This document shows, in pieces, positions 1 to 9,300 of a stretch of 11,343 nucleotides of DNA (the stretch's first letter is position 1; each line of letters opens with the position of its first letter). A program made the position numbers and the translations under genes. The DNA is from Parachlamydiaceae bacterium. Lineage in GTDB: Bacteria > Chlamydiota > Chlamydiia > Chlamydiales > Parachlamydiaceae. Below the pieces are notes generated by a model, which worked only from the letters and a program-made list of their open reading frames with translations, did no database searches and was not told the origin of the DNA. The DNA lies in the NCBI GenBank assembly GCA_013698165.1, contig JACCVN010000513.1, positions 1 to 11,343 on the forward strand. Reading direction: 5' to 3'.

Positions 1-18
1 CACCCCCATCCGGGGGTG
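1..18. terminator. Perfect GC-rich hairpin at the window edge, probable intrinsic terminator
   Basis: Bases 1-7 (CACCCCC) pair perfectly with 12-18 (GGGGGTG) around the loop ATCC. TTTGTT follows on the plus strand. The stem begins at the first base of the window, so it may be longer. It most likely ends a plus-strand gene lying to the left. The opposite direction cannot be judged because the flanking bases are missing. Confidence 0.5.
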
Positions 19-159
19 TTTGTTGCTCGTAACTCAACTTAAAAACCGTATACTATCATATGACTTGAAAATTTAAAAATGCTTAGATTCATGTGAATTT
101 AAATCTTAAAAAAGCTACAAAAACAACACCCTAGTGTCCAAACAAAATCCTCAAGGCAC

Positions 160-302
160 CTCTACTTTCTCTACCTTCTCTGTTGCTTGCTGCATCCTTT
201 GCATCTTTGCGTCAAAACTGGTGGTGCCTCCCATCCGTTCCATACGCTGGTGGCTTCCTAACCGTTTCCATACCGCGGTGGTACCCTAACACGCCTGCTA
301 CG
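160..302. repeat. Block of short imperfect tandem repeats (9-bp and 29-bp units)
   Basis: Three kinds of repeat follow one another. CTCTACTTT and CTCTACCTT (160-177) are 9-bp tandem copies, with a decayed third copy at 178-186. TGCATCCTT and TGCATCTTT (191-208) are another 9-bp pair. Three approximate 29-bp units run 218-246, 247-275 and 276-302. They share a start of the form CTGGTGG or CGGTGG, and the first two also share CCGTT and TCCATAC. On the minus strand a 30-codon frame (243-151) crosses part of the block and reads three-residue repeats such as KVEKVE. It has no well-placed ribosome binding site, so I do not call it a gene. Nothing else gene-like lies in bases 19-323. Confidence 0.55.
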
Positions 303-315
303 AAACGCAGCAGGC
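293..315 (-). terminator. Hairpin just downstream of the 237-residue gene, possible terminator
   Basis: GCCTGCT (293-299) pairs with AGCAGGC (309-315) around a 9-base loop. On the minus strand the hairpin begins 8 bases after the stop codon at 324-326, the right place to end that transcript. The following bases (GTGTTAGG) are only weakly T-rich, so it could instead be a transcript-end stabilising hairpin or part of the surrounding repeat block. Confidence 0.4.
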
Positions 316-323
316 TACATATT

Positions 324-1037
324 TCACCCATTCGTAATCCGAAGGGGTTTAGATCGCTTGCCAGCTTTCTTTTCACGTTCTATTTGGCGTTCTTTTAATT
401 TTGTTTCGTAGATTTTTTTGGTTGAAAGGTCAGTTCTAATATCTGGGGGATTGGAAAGAAATTTTGTATAAATTTCTTTTGCCATTTTCCTAATGCTTTC
501 AGCCTCATCCTTTAAGCTAGGCTGAAACCAACATTTTTCCCAAATGATTCGATAAGCTATTGATCCGGCTAAATATGCTGTTTCAGCCATTAATGAGCGG
601 ATAAAATAATTTGGGTTGTTTGTAATATTAGTCTTAAGAGCAATAAAGCTTAGGCATACAAATGTTATTGCAGCTGCATTTATCTTGAAGCTCCAGGGGA
701 ACTTTGAGTCTTCTTTTAAAAGAGAAAAATCTCTACGGGCAGCGATAAGCTCTTCTACTTTTTTTAAGAGCTTATCTTCTGTGCCATTTTCTTTGCCGAC
801 AAGAAGATGAAGTTTATTTTCTAAAGCTCTAAATTCATCTTCCTCATTAATGAAGTGACCTTTAATCTTTTTTGACTTCACTTCGATTTCGATATCAATT
901 TTGTCCTTTTTGAAATTATTCCACTGTGTAATAGCTCCATAAGTGCTTGCAGCCAGGTTTAATACCGATTTTTTCATGTCGTAAACAGCGGCAATATAAG
1001 CGTCTTTAATAATGAATTTGGGTGTTAGATTGTTCAT
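324..1037 (-). CDS. Hypothetical protein with two adjacent hydrophobic segments, possibly Inc-like
   Basis: I do not recognise this 237-residue protein. The start at 1037 is supported by a GGAG ribosome binding site (1045-1048) spaced 7 bases from the ATG. Residues 1-60 are mixed and rich in lysine. Residues 65-112 look helical and charged. Two hydrophobic stretches follow at about 118-136 and 146-166, separated by roughly ten polar residues (TNITNNPNYF). The tail from 205 is strongly basic (KERQIEREKKAGKRSK). Such a two-lobed hydrophobic region is the hallmark of chlamydial inclusion-membrane (Inc) proteins, which are type III substrates without a Sec signal. None is visible here. The second lobe is only moderately hydrophobic (it contains E152 and R163), so an ordinary two-helix membrane protein is equally possible. 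The gene lies 82 bp downstream of the ankyrin gene on the same strand, and a hairpin follows its stop. Confidence 0.75.
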   Translation of the reverse strand: MNNLTPKFIIKDAYIAAVYDMKKSVLNLAASTYGAITQWNNFKKDKIDIEIEVKSKKIKGHFINEEDEFRALENKLHLLVGKENGTEDKLLKKVEELIAARRDFSLLKEDSKFPWSFKINAAAITFVCLSFIALKTNITNNPNYFIRSLMAETAYLAGSIAYRIIWEKCWFQPSLKDEAESIRKMAKEIYTKFLSNPPDIRTDLSTKKIYETKLKERQIEREKKAGKRSKPLRITNG

Positions 1038-1119
1038 ATCGGGACTCCAGGTACGTGATTAAGTAGTATCAGTTTTTCGAAATAGAAAATCGAGAGTTTA
1101 GATTTAAACGTTCAATATG

Positions 1120-3468
1120 TCAACTTTTGAGATTGGGGTTTTTTTTTGTAAGGGTCATTTGTTTGTTGATTTCCTCCAGAATCTCACGATCTTTTAGCTT
1201 TTTAGCTTGGTCAAGAGCGCTAATGCCTGCCCTATTTTCGTGGAAGAGCATTTTTACAGAATTATAGGGAATGAGGTAAAGAGCGTTCTGTGTTTTGTTA
1301 TGTTTTAAAGCCGTTTGCAGGGGGGTATTTCCTTCAGCGTCTAAGAGGTCAATAACATCTTCATGGGTGAGAAGGGCGTTTAAAGACTTATCATACGAAG
1401 CTGCAGAGATGTGGATAGGTGATAGACCATCATCATTATATGCGTGGATGTCTGCGCCATGTTTTAACAATAAAAGGAGATTTCGGACATTCCCTGATTT
1501 TACTGCATAAAAAAGGGGAGTATTGCCATGGTTATCACGGATATTTATATCCTCAGCTAAGTGGACGAGATTCTGGAAAAAATCGGGCGATTGATACTCT
1601 GCAGCATAATGAAGGGGAGAGATTCCAACGTTATTTTTGACTTGAAGCATCCAAGTGAAATCCCTATGCAGTAAATATTCGCACACTTGGCGGTTGCTAT
1701 TTTTTGCAGCATAATGAAAGAGATTCTGGCCCATATTGTCAGTCAGAAAAGGATCGATTCCATAACTGAGCAGCAAATTGAAAATAAGAGGTGATCCGTA
1801 GGCGGCTGCGGCATGCAGCAAGTTTGCGCCTTGAAAATTACTCTTGAGAATATCCTCTGGGTCGATTTTGCTGATTTGAAGAAGGAGCATCTCGATATTG
1901 TTTGATGCTACGGCGTAATAGAGAGGCCCATTTCCATCGTTATCGCGATCTTCAAGAGGCCAAAATGGTTGTGAAAAATCAATGTTTTGTTTTGTTAAAA
2001 AATATTGAAACGATTTTAGATAACCACTTTTAATGGAAAGGAGAAGGGCGGTTGCTCCAGAGTTAGTGCGTAGTGAATTGTCTGAATGACTATAAAGGAG
2101 TTTAATTGCGTCATGATCTCCTTGTAATGCGGCGATATGTAAAGCAGTCTGACCGTGATTATTACAGATATTGCTATCTGCCCCATTGGACAAAAGAAAT
2201 GAAATCCATTTTAAATACCCTCCTTGTGTAGCGATATGGAGAGCAGTTAATCCAGGTTCATTTTTAGCATTGATTGGGGAAGTGTTGACAGCACGTTTTG
2301 CTAAAGAAAATTGGTTTTTCCAAACTGCGATCTGCAGAGGAGTCCATTTGAATAGCGCTGAGGTGCATAGGGTTTTGCCGTTATTAGCCAAGAGGTCGGC
2401 TGCATTATATATCGCTCTTATATGATAACTTGCGGCACCCTTTGCTAAGATCACACTCACATTAATATCATTCAGAGGTACACCCTTGTCCTTGAAAGCC
2501 TGTAAAGTTGTTAAAGCATTTTCAAGTGGGGGGCTATAGTGACCGCTTTTATTGGTAATTCTATAGATTTTCCCATTATTGGATAAAACTTCCCCGGCTG
2601 CAGCAACTTCTTGACTAGCAAATAGGCTTGAATGTTGCAGGTTGTAGCGCTCATAATTGTTAACGTAGAATTCTCCATCTGTACCCAGAATTAAAGTGGC
2701 ATAGCCATTATTAAAGAAGGGGGAGTCTAGACCGACAGTATCAAATTTATTTTTGCCGTAGTAAGCGATGCCATTTTTAAACCATAATTTATGTTTTTCG
2801 CGTTCATCTTGGGAATGTAAGTATATAACTTGATGATTTTGCGGCGCGTATTTTTCCAATAGCGGTGAATGTTCAATAGTGTCTAAATAGATAAAGTAAT
2901 TTGGAATTGAAGAGATTTTCCAAAGGTGTTTATAGAGTTCCTTTTCCACTCCTGACCTGTGCAAAGGATCCAGAAATTCCGTCCAGTAAGAATCGCGAAC
3001 AGAGAGGTTTTTTGGAGGATATAACATTCCTTCATTCTGATAGCTGCAGCGGGGATCTAGCATATCGGGCAATGCGCGAATATATGCTTGTTTATTTTTT
3101 GCTTGATTTAACAATTTTTTGAGTATTAAAACCTGTGAGTTTGAGGGGATTGCTTGGATAAGTGTTTTGAGGGCGATAAGACGATTGTCGAAATATTCTC
3201 TTGGATTTAGGAAGAAATCCTGAAGGTTTTGGTGGTAGGGTTGCAAGTTATGATAAGCTATTAAGGCTTCCTGAACTTTGCCCGTAGTTTTGCCATTGCT
3301 TAACAATTCCTCTAGAGACATAAGCACCATTTCGGAAGCTTTAAACTTAAGGGATGCTTTATTTTCACTTTTATATTGATTTTGAAAATTATCTTCTGCA
3401 AATGCTGTTTGGATGAGGCCACATAAAAAAATTATAAGAAAAATGAACGATTGGATTATTTTATGCAT
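1120..3468 (-). CDS. Exported ankyrin-repeat protein with a conserved-looking N-terminal domain
   Basis: This 782-residue protein starts with a classic Sec signal peptide: a short basic start (MHK), a hydrophobic core at about 8-19 and a likely cleavage after AFA (residue 24). There is no lipobox. Residues 25-345 form a non-repeat domain. Within it, 225-315 has a glycine-, tyrosine- and asparagine-rich beta-like pattern ending in HSS (279-281), AAAGE (289-293), NGK (298-300) and NKSGHY (306-311). From about 375 to 770 there are some eleven or twelve ankyrin repeats. Clear TALHIA or PLHYAA cores lie at 408-413, 441-446, 549-554, 582-587, 617-622, 650-655 and 683-688. The repeat near 500-515 carries an insertion (PFWPLEDRDNDGN). 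Ankyrin repeats bind other proteins, and in intracellular bacteria such proteins are often host-directed. The signal peptide suggests export to the periplasm or beyond. No strong ribosome binding site precedes the start, but the signal peptide fits it. A TATACT box (3491-3496) could be a -10. A run of nine A lies in the last codons. Confidence 0.9.
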   Translation of the reverse strand: MHKIIQSFIFLIIFLCGLIQTAFAEDNFQNQYKSENKASLKFKASEMVLMSLEELLSNGKTTGKVQEALIAYHNLQPYHQNLQDFFLNPREYFDNRLIALKTLIQAIPSNSQVLILKKLLNQAKNKQAYIRALPDMLDPRCSYQNEGMLYPPKNLSVRDSYWTEFLDPLHRSGVEKELYKHLWKISSIPNYFIYLDTIEHSPLLEKYAPQNHQVIYLHSQDEREKHKLWFKNGIAYYGKNKFDTVGLDSPFFNNGYATLILGTDGEFYVNNYERYNLQHSSLFASQEVAAAGEVLSNNGKIYRITNKSGHYSPPLENALTTLQAFKDKGVPLNDINVSVILAKGAASYHIRAIYNAADLLANNGKTLCTSALFKWTPLQIAVWKNQFSLAKRAVNTSPINAKNEPGLTALHIATQGGYLKWISFLLSNGADSNICNNHGQTALHIAALQGDHDAIKLLYSHSDNSLRTNSGATALLLSIKSGYLKSFQYFLTKQNIDFSQPFWPLEDRDNDGNGPLYYAVASNNIEMLLLQISKIDPEDILKSNFQGANLLHAAAAYGSPLIFNLLLSYGIDPFLTDNMGQNLFHYAAKNSNRQVCEYLLHRDFTWMLQVKNNVGISPLHYAAEYQSPDFFQNLVHLAEDINIRDNHGNTPLFYAVKSGNVRNLLLLLKHGADIHAYNDDGLSPIHISAASYDKSLNALLTHEDVIDLLDAEGNTPLQTALKHNKTQNALYLIPYNSVKMLFHENRAGISALDQAKKLKDREILEEINKQMTLTKKNPNLKS

Positions 3469-3518
3469 GGCTATCGTTTATGTTTTGCAAAGTATAAGTG
3501 CGCAGTCAACATATTAGA

Positions 3519-3606
3519 ATATACTCGACATAGCTGAATCTAAGAAATTTTGGCTGCGCTATAGCTTTCGTTTCCAAATTCTCAGATTGAGCTACGGGCA
3601 GTATAT
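3519..3606. repeat. 88-bp imperfect palindrome between the kinase and ankyrin genes
   Basis: The left arm (3519-3553) and the reverse complement of the right arm (3574-3606) share ATATACT, TAGCT, AATCT, AGAA and GG in the same order. There are a 5-base unmatched patch, two substitutions and two single-base insertions. The loop is about 20 bases. It starts 26 bases beyond the kinase stop on the minus strand. Transcribed, it would form a long hairpin that could stabilise or end the kinase mRNA. No T-run follows on the minus strand, so a classical intrinsic terminator is unlikely. Confidence 0.65.
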
Positions 3607-3631
3607 ATCAGCCGTTATTTTGCATAGCGTC

Positions 3632-6600
3632 TTACTTTGCAGAAGGTAAATGGATGATAAATTCGGTAAATTCACCTTCTTGGCTGACAACTTTTATTTC
3701 ACCGGCGTGCTCTTGAACCACAATGTCATAGGCAATTGATAATCCCAGGCCTGTTCCGGTCCCTGTGGGTTTAGTTGTAAAAAAAGGGTGAAACAGACGT
3801 TCTCGATTTTCTTTGGGAATGCCAAGACCGTTATCTTTAATGGCAATTTCAACAAGGTTTTCGAGCTGCTGAGATTTGATAGAGATGCATGGATGGTAGT
3901 CTGTGGGGCTTTGCTGTTGCCGTTGATTGACAGCGTAGAAAGCATTGTCAAGGATGTTGATTAGTGAGCGGCCGATGTCTTGTGAGATAATATTTGTGGG
4001 CCTTAGGTCTGGATCGAGGTCCATATCGATCTCTATAGATGTGCCGGGATATTTTTCAGCGAAATTTTTCTTTGAAAGTAGGAGGTACTCCTTTAGGAGA
4101 AGATTGATATCAGCCATTTCTTTTTGGCCTTTACTATCTTTGGAATGCTTTAACATAGAGACCACAATGCCATCGATTCTGAGGCTATGTTCGTGAATTT
4201 TTTGAAGATTAGTTTTTAAATTGCTGAGCAGATTTTGAATTTCTAGGTCTTTTAGCTCTTCTTTTGATTGAGGATATAGCGAGGAAAGATCTTCTAGAAG
4301 TTCAACGGAGAGAGATGAAAAGTTATTTATAAAGTTTAAGGGATTTTTTATTTCATGTGCGATGCCATGCGTTAATGATCCAAGAGCAGCGAGTTTTTCC
4401 TGTTGGATAACTTGTTTTTGCATGCTTTTAAGTGTAGAAAGAGTTTGATTTAGCTGTTCATTTTTTAATTGAAGTTCTTTGGTACGGTCGATTACCTTAT
4501 TTTCCAGATTTCTGTTGTAGTCTTCGAGTTGTTTATTGAAGACTTTTAAATTGTCAGAAGCAGATTTAAGATTGGAGTATAAAGTCGCATTTTCAATCGA
4601 AGTTGCAATCTGCCCTGAAAGAAGCTGTAAGAGGTCTAAGCGGTGTGAAGTAAAGGCGTCATAGGCATGACTGTTTTCAAAATAGAGAATGCTAGAGAGG
4701 CGGCCTTGGTGGCTGACAGGTAAGCATAGGATAGATTTAGGTTTCTGTTTGTTGATGTATGGATCTTCAGTGAACATTCCCATATGCTGAGCATCATTAA
4801 GAACAACAGTTTGCTTTGTGCGGATGACATATTGGATGATGATTGCAGAGACAAGATTGATTTCTTTTTCAAAAGGGACCCCTTGAAGGACATGGGAGTG
4901 GTTTTTATTGAGGTCTCTTTCCGCTTGGATGAGCCATCGGCCATTTACTTCTAAAATTAGGAATGCGCGATCTGCTCCCGCACTTTCAATAGTGATCTTC
5001 ATCAGTTCATTGAGTAAGGTTTCTAGATGAATTGCCCCACTGATGATTGTAGTGGCTTGCATGACAGCAGCCAGATCAAGAGAAGTGCCTTCTTTGGTAG
5101 TAGAACGATTATTACCGGAAGAAAGGACATTTTCAATTGTTGTTAGGGTGTCAGATTGTGAAATAGTGAATTTTTTTCGTTTTTTTTCTGCGGACAGAGA
5201 AGGGTATTTGGACCTTAATTGAAAGAGCTTTGCTGTTGCTTCAGCGTGGCTGTAGCAGCCATATGCATGGGACAAGTATGATTCAGCGACAAATTTATTG
5301 CATTGCTGTTCGCTAAGCAGCGCAGCGCGTTCACTGGCAATGCCTTCTTCGAGATAGAAGTGACAATGGTGTGCCTGTTCGATAGAGAGATCGTAATATT
5401 TTAATGCTTCATTTGGGTTGCCATCGAGATTTGCTAATTCGGCTTGAACAAGACTGTAGCGGTGACTATTATTTTCAGGGCATGCCAGAGACCATTTATT
5501 TAAAAACTTTTGATTATTTCTGATTTGGAATCGATAATACATTTTTTTCAATATGGACGCATTGGGGTAAAGAGCTGCAAGGACCAGGGAATGGTAGAAA
5601 TTTATTTCCCTTTCTTGGCTTAGAGAAAAGATCGATTCACGTGTAGGTTTAGAGTAATTATAAAGATCAAGAGCCTCCTCAAAGAGACCAAAAATGTAGT
5701 AAATAACCATACGGTAAGCAACATAGGCTTGAAAGGCCACTTGTAGCTCTAAGTCATTAGAAAGAATTTTAAAGTATGTCGGCTCGTCGAATTCTTCATA
5801 ATGAATAGTATGACCCCGAAAATCAGGGTCCTGTAAAGCTAAAATAAGCCCTTCCTTAACGACAAAGGAGTGCATTGGCTGTTTGCTTTTTATCGAATAG
5901 ATAGTGTTTTTGTAGCGGCGTAAATTTTTTAATGCTTGGGAGAGATTGCAGAAGAAAGTTCCCTCCAAAAAGCCCCAAAAAACGCTAATAAATGATGTAT
6001 ACATCACTTCACCGGATTCAAGCCCTGCTATATAGCAATTTTGCATATATTTTTCACTTGTCGACAGCGGGTTGGACCAATGATTGATGAGGGAGGCCAT
6101 GATAAAATTGGCGCGGCAGCGATATGTATTGTTATTTGAACGTTCGGCAATTTTGATGGAAATATCAGCTAGTTTACAAGAAGCCTTATAGTCACGGAAG
6201 AGTAGCTGAAGGATCGTTGCATAGGAGATATAAACAAAATATGTTTGATCGCAAATGCCATAATCGATAGTGATGCACATCATTTTTAAAGTCAGCAAGC
6301 AAAGAAGATTCTTATCGATGATAAATGCCGGTGTCGAGAGATTCGTTAAGACATTCATAAGAAAGAGCATTTCCGGATTATTCATCTCCGGTAAATATTC
6401 CAGATTTGATATGGGAGTTTTCCGCAGCTTCCATTTAACTTTCAACAATTCTGCCATGATCTGTAATTTGGAAGGATTTCGATGGAATTTGATATTAAAT
6501 AGCTGGAGACATTCCAGGCCTTCGTCAATGGCTTGCTTAGTTTGCGCGATGTTTGTATAGAGGACAATTTTTATGATGTAAAGCTTGCCCTTTTCAAGGT

Positions 6601-9247
6601 TAGTACGGGCATTTTTGAGTATAATTTCTGAAAGCGGATCGATATTTTCAAAACGTTGAGTAAGATATGAGCACTCGGTTAGTTCTAAATAGATATCATA
6701 AGTAAGTTTGTAGTGTGTGGACCATGAGTTCTCACCTAATAGCTTCTGAGCGATGGATATACAATCATAGGCCGTGGTATAAGCTGCGGAGTTTTTAGCT
6801 TTGCGTGACGCTTGCAGGTTAAGAGTGGCAAGTTGGATACGTTCATTATGGTTTTGAATTTGATCGTGGGCTATGTTTAGGTGCGAGATGATTTCGAAAA
6901 TGTTGTCAATTCTGTCCGCGGGAACAAATTGAGGATTCGAGCTTCGTGAAAGCTCAAGCGGTTGGTTAATCGTCTCTAGCTCTATATTAGTAATATTGGG
7001 CGATTGAAGATCGTTATGACTTGGGGCATTGACACAGCTTAAATCCTCAACTTGTTCCCCAGGGCAATAGATCATATCATTATAGCGGTGCTCCAGGAGT
7101 AGCTTGCCAAGCTTATAGTGAATCTTTCTTTTTTCTTCGTCAGAGGATAATGAGTAGGCGACTTGCTGTACTCGGTCGTGGGTAAACTCGAATAGAATTG
7201 GTAGTGGAGCGAATTCGTCGTTGATTTCTTCGAGCTCCTGGCTTTCAATCAGGCGGTAATTTTCACTGATCGGTTGGATAATTTCGTCATTTACAGCCTT
7301 CCACAACATCTTTAAAATCGCGCTAGGCAATAAGTTTGCTTCCAGAGCGACAAGCCTTAGGTCAAAACGAAGGCCAATAGCTGCAGCTACGCTTAAAATT
7401 GATTGCGTTTGAGCAGGCAACTCTTGAATTTTTCTCACAAGCAGATCGATGACATTTTCCGCGATATCTAGCTTTTGAATTTCCTGAAGCTCCCAGTCCC
7501 AAGATTTAGCAACCTTATCAAAATGGAGATAGTTGTCTTGATGAAGTTTTTTCAGAAATTGAATTAAGTAGAAGGGGTTTCCACCGGACTTATGAAATAG
7601 AATTTGAGCCAAAGGAGCAGCTTTTTCAAAAGAGCAATGAACCGTATCGACAGTAAAATGCTTAATATCTTCTAACGTTAATGGGGCAAGCTCAAGCTCA
7701 TGCAAAATGCCTTTTTGTTTTTTTATTTCATCTATAGTGATCATTAATGGGCTAGCAACACTTACATCATGATTGCGGTAGCTGCCAATAAGTAGAAGAT
7801 GCTGAATGCTAGGATCCGTGATCAGCTCTTTGACAAGCACTAAAGTAGAAATGCTTGCCCATTGCAAATCATCTAAGAAGATAACCAATGGATGTTCTCT
7901 TTTACTGAAAACACGAATGAAGTTTCTGAACAGCAATTTTAAGCGGTTTTGGTTCTCTTGAGATCCTAGAGGAGGGGGAGGGGGCTGTTTACCGATAATC
8001 AATTCACATTCCGGGATTAGATCGATGATAATCTGTGCATTGTTGTGGAGGACTCCCAATAGCTTATGTTTAAGGATTGTAAGGTCCGTTTCACTTTCTG
8101 TTAAAGCTTGGTGGATCAGGTCTGTGAGCGCTTGGATAAGGCCGCTATAGGGGACGTCCTGTTTGAGTTGATCGAATTTTCCTTTAATGAAATAACCGCG
8201 TTTTTTAACAATAGGCTTTTGAATTTCATTGATAAGCGACGTTTTACCTACTCCTGCATATCCGGATATAAATATGCATTCACTGCGTCCGTCGTTGATG
8301 CGATCAAAAACATCCAAGAGGGTGTCAATATCTTTTTGCCTGCCGTAAAGTGCTTGTGGAATTTGAAAGACATCAAAGATATCTTTTTCACCCGCCACAA
8401 ATTTCTTAATTTTCCCTTTTTCTTCAATTTGTTGAAGGCATTCTTCCAAGTCATTTTTTAGCCCATAAGCACTGTGATAACGATCTTCGGGCATTTTTGC
8501 CATGCACTTCAAAATGATATCAGAGATCGCCTTTGGAATAGCAGCATTGAAGGATTCAGGAGGTGGAGGTGCCATGGCAATGTGCTGATGAATAAGTTCC
8601 AAAGAATCTCTGGATTCAAAAGGGAGGTGGCCAGTGACCATTTCGTAAAAGGTCACTCCTAAAGAATAGATATCGGTGCGATAGTCAATATCACGATTCA
8701 TTCTCCCTGTTTGTTCAGGAGAAATGTAGCTGATTGTGCCTTCCAAAACATGACGATTGATTAGTTTGGGATTTTCGCGGGATAGACGTGTTGAAATGCC
8801 AAAATCGCTAATATACACATCTAAAGAAGCAGGGTTGATGATGATGTTAGCGGATTTGATATCTTTGTGGATGATTTGGTAATGGTGAATATCTCCTAGG
8901 GTACCTGAAAGAGAGATGGCTATTTGTAAAAAAGTGCGTAAATCAAGAGGCTTTTTTTTTAGGAATTTATCTAAGGAAATGCCGTTAACATCCTGGAGAA
9001 CAAGAACAGGTTTACCATTTGTTTTTCCTAACCTTAGAGCTTTGATGATTCCGGGAATTTCAAGACTTTGAGTGATCTCAAAGCTATGGACAAGTTTGGC
9101 AATCTCTGCGATAGATGGTTGAGATTCTTTAAGAAATTTGAGGATGACAGAAGAGCTTCTAGACTTATCAAAGGCTCGAAAGACAGATGTTTGATCATTT
9201 TCAGCAAGAAGTTGGAGATTTTCGTAGTCTAGGATTTTATTTTCCAT
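3632..9247 (-). CDS. Giant Ser/Thr kinase - AAA ATPase - GAF - sensor histidine kinase
   Basis: This 1871-residue protein matches the trifunctional kinase family best known from cyanobacteria and also found in environmental chlamydiae. Residues 1-275 are a Ser/Thr kinase with lysine K37, catalytic loop HKDIKSAN (127-134), DFG (148-150) and SPE (176-178). The loop that normally holds glycines has none, and HKD replaces HRD; from memory both are common in this family. Residues 300-560 are an AAA_16-type ATPase with Walker A GYAGVGKT (329-336) and Walker B VIFLDD (455-460). A long helical, TPR-like region runs from about 590 to 1350. A GAF sensor domain lies at about 1395-1555, followed by a coiled coil at 1556-1620. 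The HisKA box has phosphorylatable H1631 (HEIKNPL). The ATPase domain has N1768, D1805 (DNGLGIP) and a TGTGTGLGLS box near 1835. No membrane segment or receiver domain is seen, so it is probably cytosolic. The likely receiver partner is encoded just upstream. The ribosome binding site is weak (GAG, 11 bases away). Confidence 0.96.
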   Translation of the reverse strand: MENKILDYENLQLLAENDQTSVFRAFDKSRSSSVILKFLKESQPSIAEIAKLVHSFEITQSLEIPGIIKALRLGKTNGKPVLVLQDVNGISLDKFLKKKPLDLRTFLQIAISLSGTLGDIHHYQIIHKDIKSANIIINPASLDVYISDFGISTRLSRENPKLINRHVLEGTISYISPEQTGRMNRDIDYRTDIYSLGVTFYEMVTGHLPFESRDSLELIHQHIAMAPPPPESFNAAIPKAISDIILKCMAKMPEDRYHSAYGLKNDLEECLQQIEEKGKIKKFVAGEKDIFDVFQIPQALYGRQKDIDTLLDVFDRINDGRSECIFISGYAGVGKTSLINEIQKPIVKKRGYFIKGKFDQLKQDVPYSGLIQALTDLIHQALTESETDLTILKHKLLGVLHNNAQIIIDLIPECELIIGKQPPPPPLGSQENQNRLKLLFRNFIRVFSKREHPLVIFLDDLQWASISTLVLVKELITDPSIQHLLLIGSYRNHDVSVASPLMITIDEIKKQKGILHELELAPLTLEDIKHFTVDTVHCSFEKAAPLAQILFHKSGGNPFYLIQFLKKLHQDNYLHFDKVAKSWDWELQEIQKLDIAENVIDLLVRKIQELPAQTQSILSVAAAIGLRFDLRLVALEANLLPSAILKMLWKAVNDEIIQPISENYRLIESQELEEINDEFAPLPILFEFTHDRVQQVAYSLSSDEEKRKIHYKLGKLLLEHRYNDMIYCPGEQVEDLSCVNAPSHNDLQSPNITNIELETINQPLELSRSSNPQFVPADRIDNIFEIISHLNIAHDQIQNHNERIQLATLNLQASRKAKNSAAYTTAYDCISIAQKLLGENSWSTHYKLTYDIYLELTECSYLTQRFENIDPLSEIILKNARTNLEKGKLYIIKIVLYTNIAQTKQAIDEGLECLQLFNIKFHRNPSKLQIMAELLKVKWKLRKTPISNLEYLPEMNNPEMLFLMNVLTNLSTPAFIIDKNLLCLLTLKMMCITIDYGICDQTYFVYISYATILQLLFRDYKASCKLADISIKIAERSNNNTYRCRANFIMASLINHWSNPLSTSEKYMQNCYIAGLESGEVMYTSFISVFWGFLEGTFFCNLSQALKNLRRYKNTIYSIKSKQPMHSFVVKEGLILALQDPDFRGHTIHYEEFDEPTYFKILSNDLELQVAFQAYVAYRMVIYYIFGLFEEALDLYNYSKPTRESIFSLSQEREINFYHSLVLAALYPNASILKKMYYRFQIRNNQKFLNKWSLACPENNSHRYSLVQAELANLDGNPNEALKYYDLSIEQAHHCHFYLEEGIASERAALLSEQQCNKFVAESYLSHAYGCYSHAEATAKLFQLRSKYPSLSAEKKRKKFTISQSDTLTTIENVLSSGNNRSTTKEGTSLDLAAVMQATTIISGAIHLETLLNELMKITIESAGADRAFLILEVNGRWLIQAERDLNKNHSHVLQGVPFEKEINLVSAIIIQYVIRTKQTVVLNDAQHMGMFTEDPYINKQKPKSILCLPVSHQGRLSSILYFENSHAYDAFTSHRLDLLQLLSGQIATSIENATLYSNLKSASDNLKVFNKQLEDYNRNLENKVIDRTKELQLKNEQLNQTLSTLKSMQKQVIQQEKLAALGSLTHGIAHEIKNPLNFINNFSSLSVELLEDLSSLYPQSKEELKDLEIQNLLSNLKTNLQKIHEHSLRIDGIVVSMLKHSKDSKGQKEMADINLLLKEYLLLSKKNFAEKYPGTSIEIDMDLDPDLRPTNIISQDIGRSLINILDNAFYAVNQRQQQSPTDYHPCISIKSQQLENLVEIAIKDNGLGIPKENRERLFHPFFTTKPTGTGTGLGLSIAYDIVVQEHAGEIKVVSQEGEFTEFIIHLPSAK

Positions 9248-9300
9248 TTTTTATATTTCTCAAATTAGCAGTAACTGGTCTGTCGTTGATGTGAGAGATT

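Noticed and set aside
183..398. Plus-strand open frame of 71 codons
   Set aside because: It runs through the tandem repeat block and overlaps the 3' end of the 237-residue gene. No ribosome binding site or family resemblance is seen.
9137..9206. Glycine-free nucleotide loop at residues 14-37 of the giant kinase, suggesting a pseudokinase
   Set aside because: K37, D129 of HKD, N134 and DFG are all intact, and from memory this family usually lacks the glycines.
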